This document shows, piece after piece, positions 14,890-21,547 of a stretch of 23,531 bases of DNA. Position 1 is the first letter of the stretch; the number at the start of each line of letters is the position of its first letter. Under the pieces are notes generated by a model. The model saw nothing but the letters and a program-made list of their open reading frames with translations. It was not told the DNA's origin and made no database searches. This stretch comes from a virus: positions 1 through 23,531 of IMG/VR virus record IMGVR_UViG_3300036781_000209; one strand, written 5' to 3'. The position numbers and the translations under genes were made by a program.

Positions 14890-15360
14890 ATGGCCACCGC
14901 GAAAATTGGCTACGGCACCTTTGCGACGCTCGCGCTCGCGCTCGCGAGCGTCGCAAACGCGGCCGGCTGTCAGTCCGATGCCGTCGACAATACGACGACA
15001 CTCGCACTCGACTACGCACTGCGCATTCCCAAGACGCAATTGACGGGCGCCGGCGCCGGAACGCTCGATCTCTACCTCGCGCGGCTCATCACGAGCGGCC
15101 CGACCTATGTCGATGGCGCGTCGGGCACATCTGGCTCATTCACCGCTGCGAATCTGAAGAACGCGAAGCTCATCGATCGCGTGCAGATGAACGGCGCCAC
15201 GTCCGTCAGTTGGGGATGTGATTCGCTACGCCAGGCGATCGGCATCGAGATCCCCAATCTGTGGACGATCATCGCCATCAACAACGGCGGCGCGGCGATG
15301 AACGCCACCAGCACGAATCACCTCCTCGAGGTCATGGCGCTCTCGAAGACGGCCGCGTAG
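14890..15360 (+). CDS. Phage structural protein (small beta-rich virion protein)
   Basis: The 156-residue protein follows the previous gene by 2 bases and has a Shine-Dalgarno-like gaggtga just before its ATG. The pattern near the start (I-G-Y-G-T-F-A-T-L-A-L-A-L-A-S-V-A-N-A) followed by A-V-D-N-T-T-T-L-A-L-D-Y-A resembles a phage structural family in which an alternating strand and the A-V-D-N-T-T motif are typical. The Ala/Leu-rich start looks like a signal peptide but probably is not, because that family has no signal. A very strong 15-bp hairpin (14920-14957) lies inside its first codons. Function is structural by context. Confidence 0.65.
   Translation: MATAKIGYGTFATLALALASVANAAGCQSDAVDNTTTLALDYALRIPKTQLTGAGAGTLDLYLARLITSGPTYVDGASGTSGSFTAANLKNAKLIDRVQMNGATSVSWGCDSLRQAIGIEIPNLWTIIAINNGGAAMNATSTNHLLEVMALSKTAA
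14920..14957 (+). other. Perfect 15-bp inverted repeat inside the 14890 gene
   Basis: The arm tttgcgacgctcgcg (14920-14934) is perfectly complementary to cgcgagcgtcgcaaa (14943-14957), with the 8-base loop ctcgcgct. Transcribed, it would be a very stable hairpin beginning about 30 bases after the start codon. It is not followed by T residues. It could pause ribosomes or polymerase, or protect mRNA. Confidence 0.75.
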
Positions 15361-15371
15361 CGCGGCGCCGC

Positions 15372-17150
15372 GTGTCCATCTTCGTCGCGACGGCGGGATC
15401 CTCGCTGTGCCAGGTGACCGTGCCCAACATCGCGGCCGGTCACTCGTTCACGTTTCTCGAATACATCAAGCACGCCGCGAAGGACGGCGGCACAGGTCCG
15501 GCGCTCGCGCCATCGAGCGCCAGTCCGAACTTCCAGCTCGGCAACATTAACGGGAACCCGGGCTTCGGCTACCAGGTCAGCATCCCCCGCGCAACAACCG
15601 CGTCATCGTATTTCACGACGGACGACGTCGGGGGGCCGATCCAGCTCGGCAAGTGGATCTGCCGCATTCTCACCTACGATGAAACGAACGGCGTTCGTGA
15701 GTACTGGGGCACGATGACGGAGAAGATGCGCGAGTCGGCCTACAATGGCTCGCGCACCGTCGGCTCTGGCAACACGACAGCGGCGACGTCGCCCATTCTG
15801 AACTGGGGCGATCTCAACCAGTTCAACAACCAGGCGCGCACCGGCTCGCACGGCGCGTTCGCGTACTGCCACGGCAGCGTGCTCTCGCTCGCCGAGATGG
15901 ATCGCTGGCGGCGCAATCCGTGGTACGTGCCGACTGGATGCGTCGTGCTCTGCATTCCGAAGGGCATCGAAGCGAAACCGTTCGACTATTCGCCCTCGCG
16001 GCGCAGCATCACCTACTACACCGCGCCGACGCTCACCGGCGCGGTGCGCACGGGCGATCCGTTGCCGATCCTCCAAGCGCCGGCGCTCGAGGAGGAAGAC
16101 GACCTGCTTGCCGGATGGGTCGCCGGCGGCGGTAGCGGCGGCACCGCGTACACGATCAGCCTCGTCGGCAACATCACGCCGGCCGCGGCGCTCGGCCGTG
16201 CGATCGCGCTGATCCGGAGCGGCGCGATCGCACCGACGGGCACACCGACGAAAGCAGTCGCGACGACGAAGTCGGGCGCGATCACTGCGTCCGGCGCACT
16301 CGCCAAGACGGCCGGCAAGCCACTCCGCGGCTCCGTGACGCCAACGAGTGGGCTCGGCCGACTCGTCGCCAAGGTGCTGGCCGGTTCGTCGACGCCAACG
16401 GGCGCGGCGGCGCGACGCACCGCAAAGAACATGAGCGGCGCGATCGCGAGTTCGGGCGCGCTGCCGAAGCAAACCGCGAAGCCGTTCGCTGGCTCCATCA
16501 CGCCGAGCGGCGCCGTCGCCATCATCCGCGCGATCCTGATTGTGCTCGGCGGCAGCATCGGCCTCTCTGGGAGCCTGACGCGATCGACGCTGAAGTCGCT
16601 GCTCGGATCTGTGACGCCGACGAGCACCCTGAAGCGCGGCGTCGCGCGCACGTTCGTCGGCGCGCTCGTGAGCTCTGGCGCGATCGCGAAGCAAACGATC
16701 AAGACCTTCGTCGGAGCAATCGCCTCGAGCGGCGCGCTCACGCTTCAACCGGTCCGCACGTTCTTCATCACGCTCGGCGGATCGATCGGGCTGAGTGGCT
16801 CGCTGCGTCGACAGATCGGCAAATCGTTGCTCGGCGCGATCGCGAGCTCGGGCACGGTCCGCAAATCGGTGAGCTCGCATTTCGCCGGCCAGATCATCGC
16901 CGTCGGCATCGTGCGCAAAGCTGTCTCGAGCACGCTGCGCGGCGCGCTGCTGCTCGTCGGCGCCGTGACGTTGCTGCCGATCATTGCGGGCGCGCTGCTG
17001 GGTATTCGCGCCGTACGTCGTTGGCTCACGCCCGACAATCGTGCACGATCGCTCGGCCCGCTCAATCTCTCGCGCTCGCTCGAGCCTGATGATCGTGCGC
17101 GGTCGATCGATCCAGACGACCGCGGCGACTCTCTCTCACCGGATCTCTAA
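15372..17150 (+). CDS. LamG-like tail-region protein with about 15 Gly/Ser-rich 18-residue repeats
   Basis: The GTG at 15372 is the first sensible start; the upstream open frame overlaps the preceding gene and reads as a shadow. The 592-residue product has a LamG/concanavalin-like N-terminal domain (residues about 1-205), shown by F-T-F-L-E-Y-I-K-H, the G-K-W-I-C-R-I-L-T-Y-D segment, and H-G-S-V-L-S-L-A-E-M-D-R-W-R-R-N-P. Residues about 264-540 are about 15 copies of an 18-residue repeat, roughly [LF]-x-G-[SA]-[IV]-x-x-[ST]-G-[AS]-[LV]-x-[KR]. The C-terminus (552-592) has short R-[SA]-R-S-[LI]-x-P-D-[DN] repeats. It is probably a fibre or surface adhesin of the virion. Two repeats carry an extra hydrophobic insertion. 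Confidence 0.65.
   Translation: MSIFVATAGSSLCQVTVPNIAAGHSFTFLEYIKHAAKDGGTGPALAPSSASPNFQLGNINGNPGFGYQVSIPRATTASSYFTTDDVGGPIQLGKWICRILTYDETNGVREYWGTMTEKMRESAYNGSRTVGSGNTTAATSPILNWGDLNQFNNQARTGSHGAFAYCHGSVLSLAEMDRWRRNPWYVPTGCVVLCIPKGIEAKPFDYSPSRRSITYYTAPTLTGAVRTGDPLPILQAPALEEEDDLLAGWVAGGGSGGTAYTISLVGNITPAAALGRAIALIRSGAIAPTGTPTKAVATTKSGAITASGALAKTAGKPLRGSVTPTSGLGRLVAKVLAGSSTPTGAAARRTAKNMSGAIASSGALPKQTAKPFAGSITPSGAVAIIRAILIVLGGSIGLSGSLTRSTLKSLLGSVTPTSTLKRGVARTFVGALVSSGAIAKQTIKTFVGAIASSGALTLQPVRTFFITLGGSIGLSGSLRRQIGKSLLGAIASSGTVRKSVSSHFAGQIIAVGIVRKAVSSTLRGALLLVGAVTLLPIIAGALLGIRAVRRWLTPDNRARSLGPLNLSRSLEPDDRARSIDPDDRGDSLSPDL
16161..16990 (+). repeat. Array of about 15 degenerate 54-bp units (18-residue repeats)
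   Basis: Repeat units such as S-G-A-I-T-A-S-G-A-L-A-K, F-A-G-S-I-T-P-S-G-A-V and F-V-G-A-I-A-S-S-G-A-L follow one another with a period of about 18 residues; a few units have 20-22. Each holds a G-[SA]-[IV] strand, a small S/T-G turn and a basic end. Copy identity at DNA level is modest, but short runs such as ggcgcgatcgcgag recur. The pattern suggests a repetitive beta-structure. Confidence 0.75.
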
Positions 17151-17152
17151 TC

Positions 17153-17509
17153 ATGGCTGCCCCGAATACCAGCGAGCCGCGAAAGACAGGCGATACGCTC
17201 ATCCTCTCCGGCACACTCGACGAGAGCACGCCGCTCGATCACGGCGATTGGGACGGCGCCGTCGCGAAGATCAACATCGCCGACGCGGATTCGCTGGCGC
17301 TCGTCGTCGATCACGGCGTCGTCACGCTCGACCTGACGCCGCTCGACGCGGATCCGGCGGGCCCGGTGAAGTACCGGCATCAAGGCACCATGCCCGACGA
17401 AGGATCCTACCTGTACGAAATCGAAGTCACGTTCACGGATACCACCGTGCTGACGTGGCCGGACGACGGCTCGAAGAACAAGCTCGTCGTCAAACCTGCC
17501 CTCGGATAG
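17153..17509 (+). CDS. Small phage protein with BppU-like/Ig-like beta domain
   Basis: The 118-residue acidic protein starts 2 bases after the previous gene. It follows a pattern seen in small phage baseplate and tail-accessory proteins: K-T-G-D-T-L-I-L-S-G-T-L, then A-K-I-N-I-A-D, then V-V-T-L-D-L-T-P-L, then D-E-G-S-Y-L-Y-E-I-E-V-T-F and T-W-P-D-D-G-S-K-N-K-L-V-V. That is the layout of the BppU N-terminal (DUF2479-like) domain, an all-beta fold used to attach tail parts. No signal or membrane segment is visible. It is the last gene of the + strand structural run. Confidence 0.65.
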   Translation: MAAPNTSEPRKTGDTLILSGTLDESTPLDHGDWDGAVAKINIADADSLALVVDHGVVTLDLTPLDADPAGPVKYRHQGTMPDEGSYLYEIEVTFTDTTVLTWPDDGSKNKLVVKPALG

Positions 17510-17522
17510 CACGCTGTACCGC

Positions 17523-17539
17523 GCTCGGCGGCGCCGAGC
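17523..17539 (+). other. 7-bp hairpin in the leader of the DUF1996 gene
   Basis: gctcggc (17523-17529) pairs perfectly with gccgagc (17533-17539) over a 3-base loop. It lies between the last structural gene (stop 17509) and the secreted protein gene (ATG 17558). No T-run follows, so termination is unlikely to be strong; it may lower read-through or shape the leader. Confidence 0.4.
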
Positions 17540-17557
17540 ACCCTTGCACCTCGAGCC

Positions 17558-19132
17558 ATGACGAAACGCTTCATTGCGGTCATTGCGTTGGTCCTCGCCG
17601 CACTTGCTCCACCGATTCACGCGCAGACGAAAGGGACGGCTGTTCAGTCACCGGTCTGCGATTCAACGAGCATTCTGCTCACGAAAGCCATTCCGTTCAC
17701 TGGCGTGCAGAAGGCGACAATCGCGAAGTCGTGCTTCGCGTTCAGCAGTGGCCTCGATGCGTGGTTCACGGCCAACGCCGATTCGTTGCTGAAGCTGAGC
17801 AACGCGCAGCTCGTCGCACTGATCGTGCACGGGACGACGCCAAAGCCGCCCGCCGTGCCGATCGATACGGTCGTTCCGCCACCGCCCGTGAAGGACACGA
17901 CGAAGATTCCCCCGCGCGACACCACCAAAGCGCCGCCCGCCGACACGACGACGCCTCCGCCGGTCGCGACGACGTGGACGTTCTGTACGAATGCGGGCGC
18001 GATGTGCGACTACTTCGGACTGCGTGTCGTGCAGCTGTGCGACGTCACGGAGACGAAGTGCGTGCAGCAGACCACGTATCACGAAGTGCCGTGTGCCGGC
18101 TACGGCTTCAACAATCAGTATCCGAGCTCGGGTCCTCTGCACTGTCGCTATGGGCCGCCGATCACTGAGTCGCTCGTCGCGACGGTCATGGGACCGATCA
18201 CGTCACCGTACATCACGGTCTTTAAAGGCTCGCCCGGCTCGAGCACGGCCGATGTGCAGAACGGCGGCGGCAACGGCAGCTACACCGACGGGACAGGATC
18301 CTTCCGCACAACGTGCTCGCTCGCGCACATGGCGTTCGATGATCCGATCGTCTTTCCAGGCCAGCCCGGCAAGTCGCACCTGCACATGTTCTTCGGCAAC
18401 ACGGCGATCAGCGCCTACACGGATTCGTCGACGATCGTGACGACGGGTAACTCAACGTGTCGCGGCGGCATCCTCAATCGCACGGCGTACTGGACACCCG
18501 CGATGGTCGACGGCGCCGGCAACGTCGTGATGCCGGACGAGGCCACGATCTACTACAAGACCGGCTATAACATGCCGCCGGCGAAAACGCAGGTGTTGCC
18601 GACGGGCCTGCGCATGATCGCCGGCGATAAGAACGCGACCGGCGCACAGGTCGCACCGGGCCCGCTGCCGATCGCGGCGTGGGACTGCTTGATGCCGGAC
18701 CTGACCGCAGTGAAGGACAAGGGCGGCAAGGTCATTCAGTCGGGCTATACGATTCCCGGCGCGTGTCCGGCCGGCGCGATGGTGCGGCTCACGATCTTCT
18801 TCCCGAGCTGCTGGAACGGCAAGGATCTCGATTCGCCGGACCATAAGTCGCACATGGCCTATCCGAACTTCGTCGCCGGCACATGCGCGCAGGGCTGGGT
18901 GCAGCTGCCGCAGATCTCCGAGCACTTCGACTTTCCGGTGCTGAAGGGGGCGAACCCGGCGACGTGGCATCTGTCGAGCGACGGCGATCTCACGAAGCCC
19001 GGCATGAGCGCACACGCCGATTGGATGATGGGCTGGGATGCCACAACGATGAAGAGCATCGTCGAGAACTGTCTGCAGAAGGCGGTCGACTGTGGCGTCG
19101 GCGGAATCGGCGCGAACAAGTCGTTGTTTTAG
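17558..19132 (+). CDS. Secreted DUF1996 protein with Cys-rich N-terminal module
   Basis: The 524-residue protein has a clear signal peptide (residues 1-22, M-T-K-R-F-I-A-V-I-A-L-V..., likely cleaved after I-H-A). A Pro/Thr-rich linker (about 93-135) leads to a Cys-rich module (about 138-200) starting W-T-F-C-T-N-A-G-A-M-C, similar to domains attached to secreted carbohydrate-active proteins. Residues about 249-500 are a strong DUF1996 match: D-D-P-I-V-F-P-G-Q-P-G-K-S-H-L-H, F-F-G-N-T, C-W-N-G-K-D-L-D-S-P-D-H-K-S-H-M, and H-A-D-W-M-M-G-W-D. The function of DUF1996 is not established. It lies between phage structural genes and the minus-strand cassette, and ends just before a terminator. Confidence 0.85.
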   Translation: MTKRFIAVIALVLAALAPPIHAQTKGTAVQSPVCDSTSILLTKAIPFTGVQKATIAKSCFAFSSGLDAWFTANADSLLKLSNAQLVALIVHGTTPKPPAVPIDTVVPPPPVKDTTKIPPRDTTKAPPADTTTPPPVATTWTFCTNAGAMCDYFGLRVVQLCDVTETKCVQQTTYHEVPCAGYGFNNQYPSSGPLHCRYGPPITESLVATVMGPITSPYITVFKGSPGSSTADVQNGGGNGSYTDGTGSFRTTCSLAHMAFDDPIVFPGQPGKSHLHMFFGNTAISAYTDSSTIVTTGNSTCRGGILNRTAYWTPAMVDGAGNVVMPDEATIYYKTGYNMPPAKTQVLPTGLRMIAGDKNATGAQVAPGPLPIAAWDCLMPDLTAVKDKGGKVIQSGYTIPGACPAGAMVRLTIFFPSCWNGKDLDSPDHKSHMAYPNFVAGTCAQGWVQLPQISEHFDFPVLKGANPATWHLSSDGDLTKPGMSAHADWMMGWDATTMKSIVENCLQKAVDCGVGGIGANKSLF

Positions 19133-19173
19133 TCATCCTGAGCGAAACGAAAAGGCCCTATTCCGCACGTAGT

Positions 19174-19210
19174 AAAGCCGCCCCCGTCTCACGACACGGG
19201 GCGGCTTTTC
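19174..19210 (+). terminator. Rho-independent terminator after the DUF1996 gene
   Basis: aaagccgccccc-gt (19174-19187) pairs with acggggcggctttt (19196-19209), with one bulged C and the loop ctcacgac, and TTTT at its end on the + strand. It sits 42 bases after the DUF1996 stop. The complementary strand also ends in a short T-run, so it may also stop the minus-strand cassette, which ends at 19244. Confidence 0.85.
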
Positions 19211-19243
19211 ATTCATCCGGACGTCTCGCGCGGCCACCAGGTC

Positions 19244-19417
19244 TCATCTCCTCGCAAGCACTAGAATCGCGACGAAGACCACGATAGCGCAGGCAATCGC
19301 CGCTCCGGCGGTGAAGGCCCAACGCGAGCGGCCACGAGGCACTCTGGGCGCGTTGCAGAACGGACAGCGGATCCCCGCGTCGGTGATCAGCTCATTACAC
19401 TGATCGCATCGGATCAT
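19244..19417 (-). CDS. Zinc-ribbon single-pass membrane protein
   Basis: The 57-residue protein reads M-I-R-C-D-Q-C-N-E-L at its start, with a zinc-ribbon formed by C-D-Q-C and C-P-F-C about 12 residues apart, followed by a basic stretch (R-V-P-R-G-R-S-R) and one membrane segment (about residues 34-54, A-I-A-C-A-I-V-V-F-V-A-I-L-V-L). It would sit in the membrane with the zinc-ribbon cytoplasmic by the positive-inside rule. The ATG at 19417 is preferred over an upstream in-frame start at 19459 that overlaps the previous gene. It is the last gene of the minus-strand cassette. No specific function is recognised. Confidence 0.7.
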   Translation of the reverse strand: MIRCDQCNELITDAGIRCPFCNAPRVPRGRSRWAFTAGAAIACAIVVFVAILVLARR

Positions 19418-19431
19418 GGTCGAAACAAGCG

Positions 19432-19635
19432 TTAATGTTGGGCCGCCGGTCCGCACCATTCGTATCGCTTCATCTCACGATTGAGCTCATACCGCCCGCC
19501 CCTGAGTTCGATGTAATGCGGCAAGAGCACGTCGTCGAGCTGATCGGCGCGCACCGGGGTCTTACGCAGCGGGAGAATCAACGCCTCGCCGTCCTTCGGT
19601 CCGCCGTGGAAGCGAATGAATTCGTCAGAGTCCAT
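19432..19635 (-). CDS. Small unknown protein with G-G-P-K-D-G motif
   Basis: The 67-residue protein starts at the ATG overlapping the end of the upstream gene by 11 bases, and contains F-I-R-F-H-G-G-P-K-D-G-E-A-L near its start, followed by a Y-E-L-N-R-E-M-K-R-Y-E-W-C-G ending. Small proteins with a F-x-G-G-P-x-D-G start and a Y-x-x-Y/W end are common in phages and high-GC bacteria but have no known function. A longer open frame to 19755 lies within the upstream gene and looks like a shadow. Confidence 0.65.
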   Translation of the reverse strand: MDSDEFIRFHGGPKDGEALILPLRKTPVRADQLDDVLLPHYIELRGGRYELNREMKRYEWCGPAAQH

Positions 19636-20074
19636 AGTGAACCATCGCCGCGCGAGCGAGCTCGCGGAAGAAGTTGGGCGTCTCGCCGCCGTCGACTGAC
19701 AGCGGGCTCCGGAAGAATTGCCCGTCGCTCTCCACGGTCCAGAAGTCGACGCCATCGGTGCGTTCGACCCGGAAGGTGAAGTGCCGGCCCTCGTGCTCTA
19801 GCTGGACAATGTGGTTCGTGTAGTTCGGATCGTCCGCGGTCCAGAGGACATTCCGAGCGAGCTGCTCGAGCAGGACCTCAAGCGACGCGCCCCGTTCCCT
19901 CTCGCGTGTGTACAAGGGTTGATAGCGTCGTGCGCCGCCGTCGGTCGGCACGAAGATGCGCTGTTCACCGGTGCCGAGATCCATGCCGACGAGCTGGCCG
20001 TCCTCGAGGCGAAAGTCGTAGACCTCCCACTCGCGGCCGTTCGCGTCAACGATCACGTGCGTCGGGCGCTTCAT
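19625..20074 (-). CDS. Unknown protein with G-R-E-W-x-V-Y-D-F-R start
   Basis: The ATG at 20074 overlaps the previous stop (TGATG on the minus strand), fixing the start; the open frame upstream to 20341 overlaps the neighbouring gene. The 149-residue product begins M-K-R-P-T-H-V-I-V-D-A-N-G-R-E-W-E-V-Y-D-F-R, a pattern I associate with small hypothetical proteins of Gemmatimonadota, then R-I-F-V-P-T-D-G-G. The middle has a helical stretch (L-E-V-L-L-E-Q-L-A-R-N-V-L-W). The second half contains H-F-T-F-R-V-E-R-T-D-G-V-D-F-W-T-V-E-S-D-G and ends in a helix F-F-R-E-L-A-R-A-A. No function is assigned. Confidence 0.65.
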   Translation of the reverse strand: MKRPTHVIVDANGREWEVYDFRLEDGQLVGMDLGTGEQRIFVPTDGGARRYQPLYTRERERGASLEVLLEQLARNVLWTADDPNYTNHIVQLEHEGRHFTFRVERTDGVDFWTVESDGQFFRSPLSVDGGETPNFFRELARAAMVHYGL

Positions 20075-20349
20075 CAGTTGCTGGCCCGCTCGAGCGGATC
20101 GTTCCCTCTCATCTCGAGATACAACAGCACCTGGAGCTCCGCCTCCGTCAGCGTATCCAGGTGATGCGCCGCCGCTTCCGCGGCTGCTTGCTTGTTCGCG
20201 TGTTGCCCGGGCAAGGCGATCGTGATCTTCGTCGACTTCGTCGGATCCGCTGCATAGGGAATTGAGACGACATAGCTCGATGCCGCTCTCGTCCACTTCA
20301 CTTCCCAGAGCATACGAAACTGCATTGTCCGGATCTCGCAATTCTTCAT
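20074..20349 (-). CDS. Unknown 91-residue protein in minus-strand cassette
   Basis: The start at 20349 forms an ATGA overlap with the lipoprotein stop, and the end overlaps the next gene by one base, so it is translationally coupled on both sides. The product has a beta-type first half (M-L-W-E-V-K-W-T-R, Y-V-V-S-I-P-Y and K-I-T-I-A-L-P-G) and a helical second half (N-K-Q-A-A-A-E-A-A-A-H-H-L-D-T-L, then E-L-Q-V-L-L-Y-L-E-M). No membrane segment is visible. I do not recognise the family. Confidence 0.65.
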   Translation of the reverse strand: MKNCEIRTMQFRMLWEVKWTRAASSYVVSIPYAADPTKSTKITIALPGQHANKQAAAEAAAHHLDTLTEAELQVLLYLEMRGNDPLERASN

Positions 20350-20747
20350 TGCACCTCGCGAAGCGTTATCGGCTCACTTACAAAGACGCCTCCGTTGATC
20401 GTGCCGTTGAGTGTGGACTGCGATCGCGTTCCGGTGACGGTAAGAATTGGTGCTGCAGCATGCGTTACGAACGATGTTCCTTTCGAGAATGTGATGCTTG
20501 CCGGGCCGTCTGGCGCCGACACGATGCTCACGCTGACATAGACCGTCGAATCGATCCCTCCAACAATGACCGCAGCGGTCCCGCTGCCGCCGGCTCCGAC
20601 AAGCTGAACGACCGACGCCCTGTGGCCACTCGTCGCCGGGATCTGGGCTTCCCAGATGCCAACAAGTCCAACGTTACGCGGTTCTGTCGATCCTCCGCAG
20701 GCCGTCACAGCTGCAGCAATCGGTAAAATCAATCGCGTCAATCGCAT
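20346..20747 (-). CDS. Small lipoprotein, first gene of the minus-strand cassette
   Basis: The ATG at 20747 is preceded by ggag (20757-20760), a good Shine-Dalgarno site. The product of 133 residues starts M-R-L-T-R-L-I-L-P-I-A-A-A-V and has the lipobox V-T-A-C (Cys at residue 17), followed by G-G-S-T-E-P, so it should be lipid-anchored. The mature part has a beta-rich pattern (G-L-V-G-I-W-E-A-Q-I, then a long Ser/Val region, and a last G-V-F-V-S-E-P-I-T-L-R-E-V) like small bacterial lipoproteins of unknown function. Many prophages carry lipoproteins that alter the cell surface or block superinfection; that role here is inference. Confidence 0.75.
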   Translation of the reverse strand: MRLTRLILPIAAAVTACGGSTEPRNVGLVGIWEAQIPATSGHRASVVQLVGAGGSGTAAVIVGGIDSTVYVSVSIVSAPDGPASITFSKGTSFVTHAAAPILTVTGTRSQSTLNGTINGGVFVSEPITLREVQ

Positions 20748-20921
20748 ACGATGTTCTCCACATGGTTTCCACATCACAACCGTTGTTTTTCGTCGATCAA
20801 CGATCTCTAACAACCCCTTGCGCGATTCGGGATACGTTCGGTAACGTAACAGCGCTCCCCCGAGCCGCCTTCGCCTAGCAAGAGTCGCCCGGGGCTACCC
20901 CGTTCGAGGCAATGAGCACGA
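20748..20921. promoter_or_regulatory. Divergent intergenic region with a 16-bp dyad
   Basis: This 174-base gap lies between the minus-strand lipoprotein and the + strand gene at 20922 and must hold promoters for both. The perfect dyad tacgtt-cggt-aacgta spans 20833-20848, a plausible operator. A second small inverted repeat, cgggg-cta-ccccg, lies at 20890-20902. TTGCGC (20818-20823) followed 18 bases later by TAACGT (20842-20847) is a weak candidate + strand promoter. I see no tRNA. Confidence 0.4.
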
Positions 20922-21227
20922 ATGTCTGCATCTGTACCTCCCCGCATGTCGCCGCTCGTACTGCTCGGTGTGATCCGTGCGCGCGAGCTGCGAGCGCGTA
21001 TCGCTGGCTCCGAGGTCGCAGCCCCCTCAGCAAAACCGATTGCACCTTACGAAGTGCGAATCCGACGAAGCCTCGGCGGCACCTTGTTTGTCGTCGGTCA
21101 CGACCGACACGGTGAGCCCATGGTCGAAGTCAGAGTTCGGCAAAAGCACGTGTCACCGTCAATGGTGCAGCGAATGGAGCGCTGGTGCCGCGACCACGAT
21201 AAAGAGAGCAGCCTCGCTCTCGTCTAA
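20922..21227 (+). CDS. Unknown 101-residue basic protein
   Basis: The frame from the ATG at 20922 to TAA at 21225-21227 encodes a basic protein. An Arg/Ala-rich N-terminal helix (L-G-V-I-R-A-R-E-L-R-A-R-I) is followed by a beta hairpin-like part (Y-E-V-R-I-R-R-S-L-G-G-T-L-F-V-V-G, E-P-M-V-E-V-R-V-R) and a helical end (S-M-V-Q-R-M-E-R-W-C-R). gagg (20906-20909) is a slightly distant Shine-Dalgarno site; an ATG at 20946 is an alternative start. Its end overlaps the convergent repressor gene by 4 bases. No family is recognised; overlapping frames at 20912 and 20977 have less protein-like content. Confidence 0.5.
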   Translation: MSASVPPRMSPLVLLGVIRARELRARIAGSEVAAPSAKPIAPYEVRIRRSLGGTLFVVGHDRHGEPMVEVRVRQKHVSPSMVQRMERWCRDHDKESSLALV

Positions 21228-21547
21228 TCCTCTTGAGCTCCAAAGACCAGCCACATCAAATCAACTCCCAGCACGTCAGCGATCGCACGCAGCGTTGGAT
21301 TATCTGGCGCGCTGGGTTTTTCAACATTCATCCATCCGCTAACTGCGGCCTGCGTAAACGGTTCTGGGCGATGAAGTTTTTTCGCGACAAGGCGACTTAG
21401 CTCGAGCTGGCCTATCTCGTTCCCCCGCCTCGCGTTGGCGTTGAACTGCTTGAAGGCAGTTGCAATGCGCTCCGCGAGCTCGCGCTTGTAAGGACTGACT
21501 GAGTCCTTTGCACGCGCCTTTTTTGCCCCTTGCGGCATAAGCGTCAC
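21224..21547 (-). CDS. XRE-type repressor-like regulator (CI position)
   Basis: The protein of about 104-107 residues has a basic N-terminus and a helix-turn-helix domain at about residues 45-103: Q-L-E-L-S-R-L-V-A-K-K, then a recognition helix segment T-Q-A-A-V-S-G-W-M, then P-T-L-R-A-I-A-D-V-L-G-V-D-L-M-W-L-V-F-G. The motif order is typical of Cro/CI-type regulators. It is transcribed away from a second HTH gene, as in phage immunity switches. Either the GTG at 21547 or the ATG at 21538 could be the start; a TATAAC promoter element only a few bases upstream favours the ATG with a very short leader. It has no C-terminal peptidase domain, so SOS-type self-cleavage is not expected. Confidence 0.8.
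   Translation of the reverse strand: MTLMPQGAKKARAKDSVSPYKRELAERIATAFKQFNANARRGNEIGQLELSRLVAKKLHRPEPFTQAAVSGWMNVEKPSAPDNPTLRAIADVLGVDLMWLVFGAQED

Noticed and set aside
14890-14965. The Ala/Leu-rich start of the structural protein read as a signal peptide.
   Set aside because: The segment matches the strand pattern of a known phage structural family (with A-V-D-N-T-T), and there is no basic n-region followed by a typical c-region in the right register.
15603-16880. A 425-residue minus-strand open frame opposite the LamG-repeat gene.
   Set aside because: Its Arg/Ala-rich repeats are only the mirror of the + strand repeat array.
20880-20930. A stretch with gttcgag and a small stem that recalls a tRNA T-arm, which might mark an att site.
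   Set aside because: No acceptor stem, anticodon arm or CCA end can be formed, and no integrase gene is in the window.
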